NCBI RefSeq assembly: GCF_047324175.1
Contig: NZ_CP178732.1
Coordinates: 1,798,001 to 1,862,000, forward strand
Reading direction: 5' to 3'
DNA: 64,000 nucleotides
DNA from: Acerihabitans sp015654925
GTDB taxonomy: Bacteria; Pseudomonadota; Gammaproteobacteria; Enterobacterales; Enterobacteriaceae
Under the pieces are notes generated by a model. The model did not search any database and was not told the origin of the DNA. It saw only the letters and a program-made list of their open reading frames with translations. This document shows, in pieces, positions 8,392 through 16,835 of the stretch (position 1 is the first letter of the stretch; every line of letters begins with the position of its first letter). The translations under genes were made by a program, and so were the position numbers.

Positions 8392-9227
8392 CCCATTCCC
8401 GCCATGTTGATAATCAAACGCCCGCCGGCCCGGCGTCCCCGGCAAGCGCCGGGAAAAAACCGCTACCCTTGAGCGTATTGGGCGTCATCAGCATCGGTAG
8501 TCTGGTGTTGATCTGGTGGCTGGTGACCTGGCTGAAATTCATCGATCCGCTATTTTTGCCCTCGCCGTGGGCGGTGATCGGCAAGTTGCGCCAGGTGGCG
8601 GTGACCGGCTATCTGGATGCCACTCTCTGGCAGCATCTATGGGCCAGTTTGCAGCGTATCGGCATTGCCCTGGTCGCCGCCTTGTTTACCGCCATTCCCT
8701 TAGGCATCGCCATCGGCCGCTACCGGGTGGCGCAGGGACTGTTCGACCCGCTGATTGAATTTTACCGGCCCATCCCGCCGCTGGCCTATTTGCCGCTGAT
8801 AGTCATCTGGTGCGGGATCGGCGAACTGTCGAAAGTATTGCTGATTTACCTGGCGATTTTCGCGCCGGTGGTGATTGCCACCGCCAATGGGGTGCGCAGC
8901 GTCGACCCGGCGAAAATCAGGGCGGCCCAGTCCCTGGGGGCCACCACCAGGCAACTGACCCGCTATGTGATTATTCCCGCCGCGCTGCCGGATATCTTGA
9001 CCGGTATCCGTATCGGACTGGGGGTCGGCTGGTCGACGCTGGTGGCGGCGGAGCTGATTGCCGCCACCCGGGGATTGGGGTTTATGGTGCAGTCGGCGGC
9101 GCAATTCCTGGTGACGGATGTGGTGATCATGGGCATTTTGGTGATTGCCGCGGTGGCCTGCCTTATGGAAACCGGCTTACGTTATATACAACGTAGGTGG
9201 GTGCCGTGGCACGGCCGTTTCCACTAA
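8388..9227 (+). CDS. tauC: Taurine ABC transporter, permease
   Basis: A 279-aa inner-membrane permease with about six transmembrane segments and the EAA-like cytoplasmic loop (RAAQSLGATTRQLTRYVIIPAALPDIL, about residues 182-208) that contacts TauB. The IEFYRPIPPLAYLPLIVIWCGIGE stretch is typical of TauC/SsuC. The first 25 or so residues are a polar, Pro/Ala-rich cytoplasmic tail. The start overlaps the tauB stop. In E. coli tauC is followed by tauD (taurine dioxygenase); here the next gene is a convergent aminotransferase and no dioxygenase is present in the window. Confidence 0.93.
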   Translation: MTHSRHVDNQTPAGPASPASAGKKPLPLSVLGVISIGSLVLIWWLVTWLKFIDPLFLPSPWAVIGKLRQVAVTGYLDATLWQHLWASLQRIGIALVAALFTAIPLGIAIGRYRVAQGLFDPLIEFYRPIPPLAYLPLIVIWCGIGELSKVLLIYLAIFAPVVIATANGVRSVDPAKIRAAQSLGATTRQLTRYVIIPAALPDILTGIRIGLGVGWSTLVAAELIAATRGLGFMVQSAAQFLVTDVVIMGILVIAAVACLMETGLRYIQRRWVPWHGRFH

Positions 9228-9260
9228 CCTGGAACGTCGGCCGGCACGTAGATCCGTCCC

Positions 9261-10616
9261 CTAGGGCCGGATCGCCGCCAGCACCCCGGCGAGGATGTCG
9301 AATAGCCGATCGATCCGCTCGGGCGAGCTTACCAGTATCGGCGCGATAATCAGCGCGTCGCCGGTGGACTTCAGGTGCAAGCCCGCATCGAATAATTGTT
9401 TTTGCACCTCATAGCCCCGTTGCCCCGGTTTAGCCGCCGGCGCCAGGTCGATTCCCCCCAGTAAACCGTAACCGCGGATATCCGTTACCAGGGGCAAATC
9501 CCGCAATGCAAATAAGCGCCCCAGGAAATGATCGCTTAGCGCCCGGGCGGCGGTAAACACCTGTTCCCGCTGATAAATCTCCAGCGTGGCCAGGGCCGCG
9601 GCGCAGGCCACCGGATGCGCGCTCCAGGTGTAACCGTGGAAGAACTCGATATCCTGCTCGCCGGCCCCGTTGATAATGCTGTCGTAAATTTCCCGGCTCA
9701 CCGCCACGGCGCCCATCGGCAACGTGCCGTTGGTGAGGGCTTTGGCCAGCGTGATAATATCCGGCCGGACATTAAAGGATTGGCTGGCGAACGCCTGGCC
9801 GGTGCGGCCGAAGCCGCAGATGACTTCATCCAGAATCAGCAGGATGTCATGCCGATCGCAGATCTGGCGCAGCCGTTCCAGATAACCCGCCGGCGGCACC
9901 AGTACCCCGGTGGAACCGGCAATGGGTTCCACCACGCAGGCGGCGATGTTTTCCGCCCCATGGCGTTCGATCGGCGCGAGCAGATCGTCGGCCAGAAAGT
10001 CGCCGTACTTGGGCTGGCCGCGGCTGTAGCGGTTTTCCGCCAGCCAGGTATGGCGCATATGCACCACCCGCGGCCCGCCGCCGTCAAAGCCCCGCCGGTT
10101 ATTGGGCAGTCCGGACAGGGCGACCCCGCCGAAATTAACGCCGTGGTAAGCGCGCTCCCGCGAGACGAAGATGTTGCGGCTGCCGCGTCCGCGCGACCGG
10201 TGATACGCCAGGGCGATTTTCAGCGCGGTGTCCACCGCCTCCGAACCGGAACCGACAAAAAATATCCGATCGAGGCCGGACGGCAGCAGCGCCGACAAGG
10301 CTTTGGCGGCGGCGAACGCCCCCGGATGGCCGCGATAAAAGCTGGCGGTAAAATCCAGGGTCAGCATTTGCCGGTAAACCGCCCCGGCGATGTCTGCGCG
10401 CCCGTGGCCCAGGGCCGACGCGAATAGGCCCGAGACGCCGTCCACTATCTCCCGGCCGTGCGGATCGTAATAATATTCCCCTTGCGCGCGGGCGAATAAT
10501 TTCGGCGCGCGGCGAAAATCTTTATTTGGCGTAAACGGCAGCCAAAAATTATCGTTGATAATATCCTGATAGCGGGTGGTCATTATTTTTACCGAAGCGG
10601 GGGGCTCATCTGCCAT
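9261..10616 (-). CDS. Class III aminotransferase, omega-amino acid/taurine:pyruvate type
   Basis: A fold-type I PLP enzyme similar to omega-amino acid:pyruvate aminotransferase, with the N-terminal NFWLPFTPNKDF, the PLP-phosphate motif GSGSEAVDTALK, the Asp of ILDEVICGFGRTG and the Schiff-base Lys in TLAKALTNG. The expected reaction transfers the amino group of beta-alanine, taurine or a similar omega-amine to pyruvate. The frame is open to a GTG at 10757 that sits in TGATCGTG after the ATPase stop, but that would add 47 odd residues; the ATG at 10616 gives 451 aa, the family norm, and an ATG at 10583 is also possible. None has a strong ribosome binding site. Last gene of the sulfonate operon. 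Confidence 0.85.
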   Translation of the reverse strand: MADEPPASVKIMTTRYQDIINDNFWLPFTPNKDFRRAPKLFARAQGEYYYDPHGREIVDGVSGLFASALGHGRADIAGAVYRQMLTLDFTASFYRGHPGAFAAAKALSALLPSGLDRIFFVGSGSEAVDTALKIALAYHRSRGRGSRNIFVSRERAYHGVNFGGVALSGLPNNRRGFDGGGPRVVHMRHTWLAENRYSRGQPKYGDFLADDLLAPIERHGAENIAACVVEPIAGSTGVLVPPAGYLERLRQICDRHDILLILDEVICGFGRTGQAFASQSFNVRPDIITLAKALTNGTLPMGAVAVSREIYDSIINGAGEQDIEFFHGYTWSAHPVACAAALATLEIYQREQVFTAARALSDHFLGRLFALRDLPLVTDIRGYGLLGGIDLAPAAKPGQRGYEVQKQLFDAGLHLKSTGDALIIAPILVSSPERIDRLFDILAGVLAAIRP

Positions 10617-10759
10617 AAATTGTCGCGCGCCGCGCCAAACGAAGGCAGCGCATACCCATAGCCAGTAGGTAATGTATTGGGTCCGGCGCACGCGCGCCAA
10701 CTGATATATCCGGCTTTTCAAATGCATTAAACGGCTATATAGGCGCGCAACGGCCACGA

Positions 10760-11500
10760 TCAGGCGGGGGGCAGATCCACATTCACCCCCAAATGGGACA
10801 GCAATTCGGTTTTTAACCCATCCAGCACCGGATGGGTCATGCGCCGGGGGCGGGCAATATCCACCCGGACGTTGGCCACAATCCGGCCGGTATCCAGGAT
10901 TAATACCCGATCCGCCAATAACAGCGCCTCATCCACATCATGGGTCACCAGCAGGACGCCGGGCTGATGGCGCCGCCACAGATCCAGCACCAATTTATGC
11001 ATGCTAAGGCGGGTCAGCGCATCCAGCGCCCCGAACGGTTCGTCCAGCAGCAATAATTCCGGCTCGCGGGCCAGCGCCCGGGCCAGCGAGACGCGCTGGG
11101 CCTGGCCCCCCGATAGGGTTAGCGGCCATACGCCGGCCTTGTCGCCCAGGCCGACCTCGGCCAGGGCGTCCCGGGCCACCCGCTCGCGGTGTGCCACTTT
11201 CAGGTTGAGCACCACGTTACGCCACACCCGCAGCCACGGATACAGCCGCGGCTCCTGGAAGGCCACCGCCACCGAAGCCGGCATAACCAGCGAATCGGCG
11301 CGATACCCTTTATCCAGACCGGCCAGGATACGCAACAGAGTGGATTTCCCCGAGCCGCTGCGTCCGAGCAGCGCCACGAATTCGCCGGGAGCGATGTCCA
11401 GCGTCACGCCGTGCAGCACCGGCGGACCGCCGGCGAACTGGCGGGACAAGGACCGGATTTTTACGCCGTCCATGGGATTTTCAGCCTGGTGTAATGACAT
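10760..11500 (-). CDS. Sulfonate/nitrate-type ABC transporter ATP-binding protein (SsuB-like)
   Basis: A 246-aa ABC ATPase. Walker A GRSGSGKST is at 46-54, the Q-loop in AFQEPRLYPWLRVW, the signature LSGGQAQR, Walker B LLLLDEPFGALD and H-loop VTHDVDEAL. QEPRLYPWLRVW is typical of SsuB. The ATG at 11500 lies inside the end of the upstream binding-protein gene (20-base overlap); an ATG at 11473, 7 bases after that gene's stop, would give 237 aa and is a fair alternative. It is the only ATPase in this operon, so it presumably energises the permease encoded at 14569-15390. Confidence 0.9.
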   Translation of the reverse strand: MSLHQAENPMDGVKIRSLSRQFAGGPPVLHGVTLDIAPGEFVALLGRSGSGKSTLLRILAGLDKGYRADSLVMPASVAVAFQEPRLYPWLRVWRNVVLNLKVAHRERVARDALAEVGLGDKAGVWPLTLSGGQAQRVSLARALAREPELLLLDEPFGALDALTRLSMHKLVLDLWRRHQPGVLLVTHDVDEALLLADRVLILDTGRIVANVRVDIARPRRMTHPVLDGLKTELLSHLGVNVDLPPA

Positions 11501-12515
11501 TATAAACGGTGCCCGTTACGTCGATCGGTTGTTTGGTCAGTCCATAACGCGTATAAAAATCGGCTATTTCCTGGAATTCCTTCAGCACCGATTCGTCCGC
11601 GGGGATGATGGTCGACGGGGGAATGCGGCGGATGATATCGGCCACGTCTTTCGGCACGCCCGCTTTCTCATTCAGCTCGGCCACCAGATCCGGCTTCGAT
11701 TGCACGGCCTGGGCCTCCTGGCGCATCGCATCATACACGGCGCGCACCAGCAGGGGATGCTCCTGGGCAAAACGGCGCGTGGTGACATGGACATTACGGT
11801 TGAGCGAACCGATATCGCTGGCGTAGACCACCACCTGCGCGCCGGGTTCGGCCTGGCCCATGGCAAAAAATTGCTCCCACACCGCCCAGGCGTCCACCTG
11901 GCCTTGGGAGAACGCCGTGGCGGCGTCGGTGGGGCCGAGATAGACCACCTGCACTTTTTCCACCGGGATCTCATGACGGGCCAGCGCCAGGCGCAGTAGG
12001 TATTCCCCGGTGCCCCCCTGGTTGACCGCCACTTTTTTACCCACCAGGTCGGCGACGGTTTTTATTCCGCTGGCGGCGGTGGCGACAATGCCCTGATCCT
12101 TGCCGGAACTGTGTTCGACCGCAAACACCACCAAATCCTTTTCACCGTCGGCGGCGGTCAGAAACGAAGTGGAACTGCCGCTGCCGATATCGATACTGCC
12201 GCCGCGCAACGCCTCGGCGGTGGGCACATAGGCGGGAAAAGCCGGTTTCCAGTCAACCGAGCCGCCCACCGCTTTCACCCGGGCGTCAATCAAGCCGTCC
12301 AACTGCGCCAGCGTCAGAAAATTGAAGGCCTGCAGCGGCGAAATCCGCGCCACCCCCTGGTCGGATGCCGCGCTGGCGGATTGCGCGCGGGCGGCCCGGG
12401 AGCCGGCGCCAAGCCATAGCGCCGCCGCGCCGGCGCCCAATGCGCCGATAAATTGCCGCCGGCTGGTGATGATTCTGCCGGCCGGGGTCTTGTGCTTCAA
12501 ACCAGATTTTTCCAT
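11481..12515 (-). CDS. Sulfonate ABC transporter binding protein with Tat signal (SsuA-like)
   Basis: A 344-aa NMT1/SsuA-like binding protein. The N-terminus carries a twin-arginine motif, SRRQFIG (about residues 18-24), followed by an Ala/Gly-rich hydrophobic stretch and a RAQ-type cleavage region near 45, so export by Tat is likely. The mature part contains GKKVAVNQGGTGEYLL and VYLGPTDAATAFSQGQVDAWAVWEQF, family hallmarks. The start overlaps the end of the monooxygenase gene by 19 bases and AGAGAT lies about 6 bases upstream. It is one of two binding proteins in this operon. Ligand expected: an alkanesulfonate. Confidence 0.9.
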   Translation of the reverse strand: MEKSGLKHKTPAGRIITSRRQFIGALGAGAAALWLGAGSRAARAQSASAASDQGVARISPLQAFNFLTLAQLDGLIDARVKAVGGSVDWKPAFPAYVPTAEALRGGSIDIGSGSSTSFLTAADGEKDLVVFAVEHSSGKDQGIVATAASGIKTVADLVGKKVAVNQGGTGEYLLRLALARHEIPVEKVQVVYLGPTDAATAFSQGQVDAWAVWEQFFAMGQAEPGAQVVVYASDIGSLNRNVHVTTRRFAQEHPLLVRAVYDAMRQEAQAVQSKPDLVAELNEKAGVPKDVADIIRRIPPSTIIPADESVLKEFQEIADFYTRYGLTKQPIDVTGTVYNVITPG

Positions 12516-13624
12516 GCGGTATCTCTTTCTTTAGTCCAAGCGGAAGTGACGCCCTGTTCGGTTTTGCGGGCCACGGGCAGATGGGGCAATACCAGTTCGG
12601 CGAACCGGTAGGCTTCTTCGAGCAGCGGCATGCCGGAAACGATAAATACGTCAATGCCGGCATCGCGGTAATCTTGCATGCGCGCCAGGACCTGGCGCGG
12701 GCTGCCGACCAGGGCCGTGCCGGGCCCGTGGCGGACCAGACCGATGCCCGACCAAAGATTCGGGGCGATTTCGAGTTCGCGCAAATCGCGCGGCTTTTGG
12801 CCGCGGTGCAGCGCCGACATCCGCTGCTGGCCGATGGAATCGATGCCGGCCACATAACGTTGGGCGCCGGCGATGGATTTTTCATCCATATGGTCATACA
12901 GATCTTGCGCGGCGGCCCAGGCGGCCTCTTCCGTATCGCGCACGATGACATACAGGCGGATGCCGAACCGGATTTTATCCGCCCGGCCGTATTTGGCGGC
13001 CAACTGGCGCACTTCGCGTATCTTTTCCTGCGCCTGTTGCGGGGTTTCGCCCCAGGACAGGTAGGTATCGATATGCTTGGCGGCCACTTCATGGGCCGCT
13101 TTGGACGAACCGCCGAACCATAACGGCGGGATCGGCTGCTGGTAAGGCGGCAGGGGCAGGCCGGCATCCACGACGTGAATATATTTGCCTTTGAAGGTCA
13201 CCGTTTCGCCGCGCAGCAGCGCGGTCAGCACGGTAAGATATTCGTCGGTATAGGCGTAGCGTTCATCATGGCTTAAATGCACGCCGAACTGCGCCATCAG
13301 TTTGGCATCGCCATTTACGATGTTCACCCGCAGCCGGCCCTTGGAAAACCGATCGAATGTGGCGATCATTTTCGCCAGCAGCGTGGGCGAGAGCAGCGGC
13401 GGGTGCGCGGCGATCAGGTGCTGGAAATCATCGGTATAAGGGATCAGCGAGGCGCCCTGCACCCAGGCGTCGTGCGCGCCGGTGGCCAGGAGGGCGCCGG
13501 TGAAGCCCAAATGATCGACGGCGCGGGCCAATTGCTGGAAATAGGGGTAGGTCAACGGCCGGGCGCCGTCCGCCCGCCAGGGATAACGCCCGTCCGGGCC
13601 GGTCAGATACCATAAAACGTCCAT
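12497..13624 (-). CDS. ssuD: FMNH2-dependent alkanesulfonate monooxygenase family (SsuD-like)
   Basis: A 375-aa bacterial luciferase-like (LLM) flavin monooxygenase with the SsuD landmarks: RPLTYPYFQQLARAVDHLGFTG near the N-terminus, FDRFSKGRLRVNIVNGD, ERYAYTDEYL and SWGETPQQAQEKI. SsuD oxygenolytically splits alkanesulfonates into an aldehyde and sulfite using reduced FMN. No NADPH:FMN reductase (ssuE) is visible in the window, so reduced flavin must come from elsewhere. GGAGC precedes the ATG. The enzyme is framed by two binding-protein genes. The true substrate could be an alkanesulfonate or another organosulfur compound. Confidence 0.88.
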   Translation of the reverse strand: MDVLWYLTGPDGRYPWRADGARPLTYPYFQQLARAVDHLGFTGALLATGAHDAWVQGASLIPYTDDFQHLIAAHPPLLSPTLLAKMIATFDRFSKGRLRVNIVNGDAKLMAQFGVHLSHDERYAYTDEYLTVLTALLRGETVTFKGKYIHVVDAGLPLPPYQQPIPPLWFGGSSKAAHEVAAKHIDTYLSWGETPQQAQEKIREVRQLAAKYGRADKIRFGIRLYVIVRDTEEAAWAAAQDLYDHMDEKSIAGAQRYVAGIDSIGQQRMSALHRGQKPRDLRELEIAPNLWSGIGLVRHGPGTALVGSPRQVLARMQDYRDAGIDVFIVSGMPLLEEAYRFAELVLPHLPVARKTEQGVTSAWTKERDTAWKNLV

Positions 13625-13643
13625 ACAAAGCTCCGGGAGTCAG

Positions 13644-14519
13644 TTAATTGATGGCGGCGCGCGCGAAGCGGTAGGTAACCGTGTCGCTGATATCCCGCGC
13701 GGCGCTAAGCAGGCCGAATTTGGCGAACAGATCCGCGTGGGATTGCTGTTCGGCCAGGAAGCCGGCGTCCGGCGGTTCGACCCCCCAGGGGCGCGCGGTG
13801 AGCGCCGGCAGCCATTGGTCGGCGCTGTTGCCGTTGACGCCGTCCAGCAGCCGGGCCGCCTCGGCCGGGTCGGCCGCGGTGGCCCGGTCGGAGGCAATCA
13901 GCGCCTCATAGAGAATTTTTACCGCGCCCGGCCGTTCCCGCAGGACGTCATGGGTGCCCCAATAAACGGAACGATTGGAGAAATTATCTCCGGGGCGCGC
14001 CAGCACGCGCAGCGGGGACTTGGCCGCCAATTGCGAATACAGCGGATCGGTGGTCACCATGGCGTCCAATAGCCCGGCGGTCAGCGCGTCGCCCGCCGTC
14101 GCCGGCAGCAGCTCCACCGCGTTCACGTCGCGCCAGCCCAGCCCGGCCTGGTCCAATTCCGCCGCCAGAAATTGCTGATGCCAGGAAATGGGCATCAGGG
14201 CGATATTTTTCCCGGCCAGATCCCGCAGGTCGCGGAAGGGCGAATCGCGCCGAACCACCAGGCCGCCGTTTTCCGGGCGCGGTCCCGACATGCCGAATAC
14301 CGCTACCTTCAACCCCAGGTCCCCGGCCAATAGGGGCGGGGTGGCGCCGGTGCCGGCCAAGTGGATCGCCCCGAGACGGACCAGCGGAAGGGTTTGGGCG
14401 CCGGCGCTATGGATAAAAAAAGTTATGCCCGCCTCGCGCAGGGCCTCCACCAGGGATTTCCTGCGGGCCAGAATCGAGAGCGAGAGGTTTTGCGGGTGTG
14501 CGCCGACAACGACTGTCAT
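13644..14519 (-). CDS. Second NMT1/SsuA-type binding protein, without signal peptide
   Basis: A 291-aa periplasmic-binding-protein-like product. The start MTVVVGAHPQNLSLSIL goes directly into the first beta strand of the binding-protein fold; no signal peptide or lipobox is visible. CGAGGAAAAATTT precedes the ATG and supports this start. Later segments such as RDLRDLAGKNIALMPISWHQQFLAAELDQ and PATAGDALTAGLLDAMVTTDPLYSQLAAK match the sulfonate-binding family. It lies between the permease and the SsuD-type monooxygenase. It may be a cytoplasmic sensor or chaperone-like carrier, or an exported protein with a non-standard route. Confidence 0.78.
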   Translation of the reverse strand: MTVVVGAHPQNLSLSILARRKSLVEALREAGITFFIHSAGAQTLPLVRLGAIHLAGTGATPPLLAGDLGLKVAVFGMSGPRPENGGLVVRRDSPFRDLRDLAGKNIALMPISWHQQFLAAELDQAGLGWRDVNAVELLPATAGDALTAGLLDAMVTTDPLYSQLAAKSPLRVLARPGDNFSNRSVYWGTHDVLRERPGAVKILYEALIASDRATAADPAEAARLLDGVNGNSADQWLPALTARPWGVEPPDAGFLAEQQSHADLFAKFGLLSAARDISDTVTYRFARAAIN

Positions 14520-14568
14520 AAATTTTTCCTCGGATCGGATGAATGAAATGGCGTGACGCGCAGGGAAA

Positions 14569-15390
14569 TCAGCCGGTATAAACGACCCGCCAGCACAATA
14601 ACCACCGTTCCAGCAGACGCACCAGGTAGTCGGTGGCCAACCCCAGGACGGCGTACAGGCAAACGCAGACCATCATGATATCCGTGCGCACAAACTGGCG
14701 GGCGGACGTCAGCAGGAAGCCGATACCGGAGTTCGCTCCCACGGTTTCGCCAACGATAATGGCGATCCATCCCAGGGCCAGGGCAAAGCGCAGCCCCAGC
14801 AGCAAGGTGGGCAGGGCCGCCGGCAATAACACCTGCAAAGCGATGGCCACGCGGCCCATGCGGGCGACGCGGGCCACCTCCACCAGCTTGATATCGACAT
14901 TGCGGATGCCGCCAAAGGTATTGACATAAAGCGGCACCATTACGCCGAGCGCCACCAGCAGGATTTTGGGCGTTTCGTCGATGCCGAACCACAGGATGAA
15001 CAGCGGCACCAGCGCGGTGAACGGGATAGTGCGGATCATTTGCATGGGTTTATCGAGGATATCTTCGCCCAGCCGGGAGAATCCGGCGATCAGCCCGGCC
15101 GTCAACCCGACGCTTATTCCTAGCAAGGCCCCCCAAAATACCCTGGCCAGGCTGACCCACAGCGCCTGGGGCAAGGTGCCGTCCAGGGTTAATTGCCATG
15201 CCCGGATAATAATGCGGTCCGGCCCCGGCAGCGAACGCGCGCTGAGATAACCCGTAGCGGAAGCGATATACCAGATAAGCACCAATAGCAGCGTGGACAG
15301 CCATCCGCGGCTGCAATGCCATAGCGACCGGGCGGCCAACGCCCTGGGCGATGTGGAAATTGCGGCCCTTTTGTTAATCATGGTTGTCAT
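14569..15390 (-). CDS. Sulfonate-type ABC transporter permease (SsuC-like)
   Basis: A 273-aa BPD_transp_1 permease with about six membrane segments and the cytoplasmic EAA-like loop (LVEVARVARMGRVAIALQVLLPAALPTLL). IRTIPFTALVPLFILWFGIDETPK is characteristic of the SsuC/TauC group. A second in-frame Met is three codons in. It is the first gene of the minus-strand operon that continues through two binding proteins, the monooxygenase, the ATPase and the aminotransferase. The 218 bp upstream hold the likely promoter shared with the divergent methyltransferase gene. Confidence 0.9.
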   Translation of the reverse strand: MTTMINKRAAISTSPRALAARSLWHCSRGWLSTLLLVLIWYIASATGYLSARSLPGPDRIIIRAWQLTLDGTLPQALWVSLARVFWGALLGISVGLTAGLIAGFSRLGEDILDKPMQMIRTIPFTALVPLFILWFGIDETPKILLVALGVMVPLYVNTFGGIRNVDIKLVEVARVARMGRVAIALQVLLPAALPTLLLGLRFALALGWIAIIVGETVGANSGIGFLLTSARQFVRTDIMMVCVCLYAVLGLATDYLVRLLERWLLCWRVVYTG

Positions 15391-15611
15391 AATATGAAGT
15401 CGTTTGTTAAATCCATGACGGGACTATATGATCTTAGCGTTGATCTACAAACATCAATTCTTGATAACCATATGAGATAATACGTAAAAGAAAATGGCGC
15501 GCGCCGCCGTTTGGTTCGCGGCCGCAATCATGCGCCGGAAGGCTTTGCAAACTCCGGATGCCATAGTAAGGTAATTTCTCACCCATTTTTAACCTGAGCT
15601 AAAGGGTAATG

Positions 15612-16772
15612 ATGTCCACACCGCAAGGCACTGAACGTATTTTGACCACCCATGTCGGCAGTCTTCCTCGTCCCGTGAAATTACTGGATTTGATGAAGGC
15701 GAATATCGAAGGCGAAGAGAATCAGCCGGAGCTGGAAAGCTGCATCACACAAGCGGTGATCGAGTCGGTTCAGCAGCAGGTCGACGACGGTATCGATATC
15801 GTCACCGACGGGGAGCAATCCAAGGTCGGTTTCTTTGCGTATGTCCGCGACCGCATGAGCGGATTCTCACCGCGTCCTGGGCAGCGATATGCGGCTTTCG
15901 ACGCCGAAGTCGAGGCTTTCCCCGAGTATTACCAGCACTATTTCGGCGCGGCGATGCTCGGCGGCAATCTGGTGCCCTTTGTGCCGGTGGCCTGTACCGG
16001 CCCGATCGTTTATCACGGGATCGAGCAATTGCAACGGGATCTGGCTAACCTGGCGCTAGCGCTGGGTAAAGCGGGCGCGCATTCCGCTTTTATCCCGTCC
16101 GTGGCGCCCACCGGCGTGGGCAGCAATGAGTTTTACGCCAGCGAAGCCGACTATTTGGCCGCGGTGGCCGACGCGCTGCGCGTCGAGTATAAAGCGGTGA
16201 TTGATGCGGGCTTCAGCTTGCAAATCGACGATCCTTTCCTGCCCGATCTGTTTGCCGATCGCACCCTGGACAATCCGGCCATTCATCGCAAAGCGGGCCA
16301 GTATGTGGAGATACTCAATCACGCGCTGCGCGGCCTGCCGCAGGAAAAAATCCGTTATCATACCTGCTACAGCATTAACGAAGGCCCGCGTATCCACGAT
16401 GTGCCCTTTGCCGAGTTCGTGCGTTATATGCTCGATATCAATGCGTCGGACTATTCATTCGAGGCCGGCAATGTACGCCACGAACATGAATATCACCTCT
16501 GGGAAGAGGTCAAGCTGCCGGCGGGTAAGCGATTAATTCCGGGGGTGATCTGCCATGCCAGCAACACCGTGGAACATCCGGAGCTGATTGCCGAACGGCT
16601 GATTCGCTTCGCGGAACGCGTGGGACGCGACAATGTCATCGCCGGGGCCGACTGCGGTTTTTCTTCGCAGGCCACCTATCATACGGAAGTCCATCCTACG
16701 GTGGTGCGCGAAAAATTCCGCGCCATGCGCGCGGGCGCGGACCTCGCCAGTAAAAAGCTCTGGAAGAAATAA
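15612..16772 (+). CDS. Zinc MetE-C-terminal-like methyltransferase (epoxyalkane:CoM transferase relatives)
   Basis: A 386-aa single-domain relative of the C-terminal half of cobalamin-independent methionine synthase. The zinc ligands are conserved: H250 and C252 (RYHTCYS), E284 (YSFEAG) and C348 (GADCGF); THVGSLPR (about 13-20) and TDGEQSK (65-71) are family motifs. It lacks the N-terminal barrel of MetE. Relatives activate a thiol for transfer of methyl or alkyl groups, for example coenzyme M in epoxide metabolism. ATG at 15609 is possible, but 15612 is better spaced from AAAGGG. It is divergent from the sulfonate operon and followed by an MHS permease; substrate unknown. Confidence 0.85.
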   Translation: MSTPQGTERILTTHVGSLPRPVKLLDLMKANIEGEENQPELESCITQAVIESVQQQVDDGIDIVTDGEQSKVGFFAYVRDRMSGFSPRPGQRYAAFDAEVEAFPEYYQHYFGAAMLGGNLVPFVPVACTGPIVYHGIEQLQRDLANLALALGKAGAHSAFIPSVAPTGVGSNEFYASEADYLAAVADALRVEYKAVIDAGFSLQIDDPFLPDLFADRTLDNPAIHRKAGQYVEILNHALRGLPQEKIRYHTCYSINEGPRIHDVPFAEFVRYMLDINASDYSFEAGNVRHEHEYHLWEEVKLPAGKRLIPGVICHASNTVEHPELIAERLIRFAERVGRDNVIAGADCGFSSQATYHTEVHPTVVREKFRAMRAGADLASKKLWKK

Positions 16773-16835
16773 ACGGCCGCGCGGTCGGCCTGCTGCGCGC
16801 CATCCTGTTCCGTAACGGTTTATTGAGAGGTAAAC

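Noticed and set aside
15612..16772. Full cobalamin-independent methionine synthase (metE)
   Set aside because: It has only one barrel of about 386 aa; MetE has two and about 750 aa.
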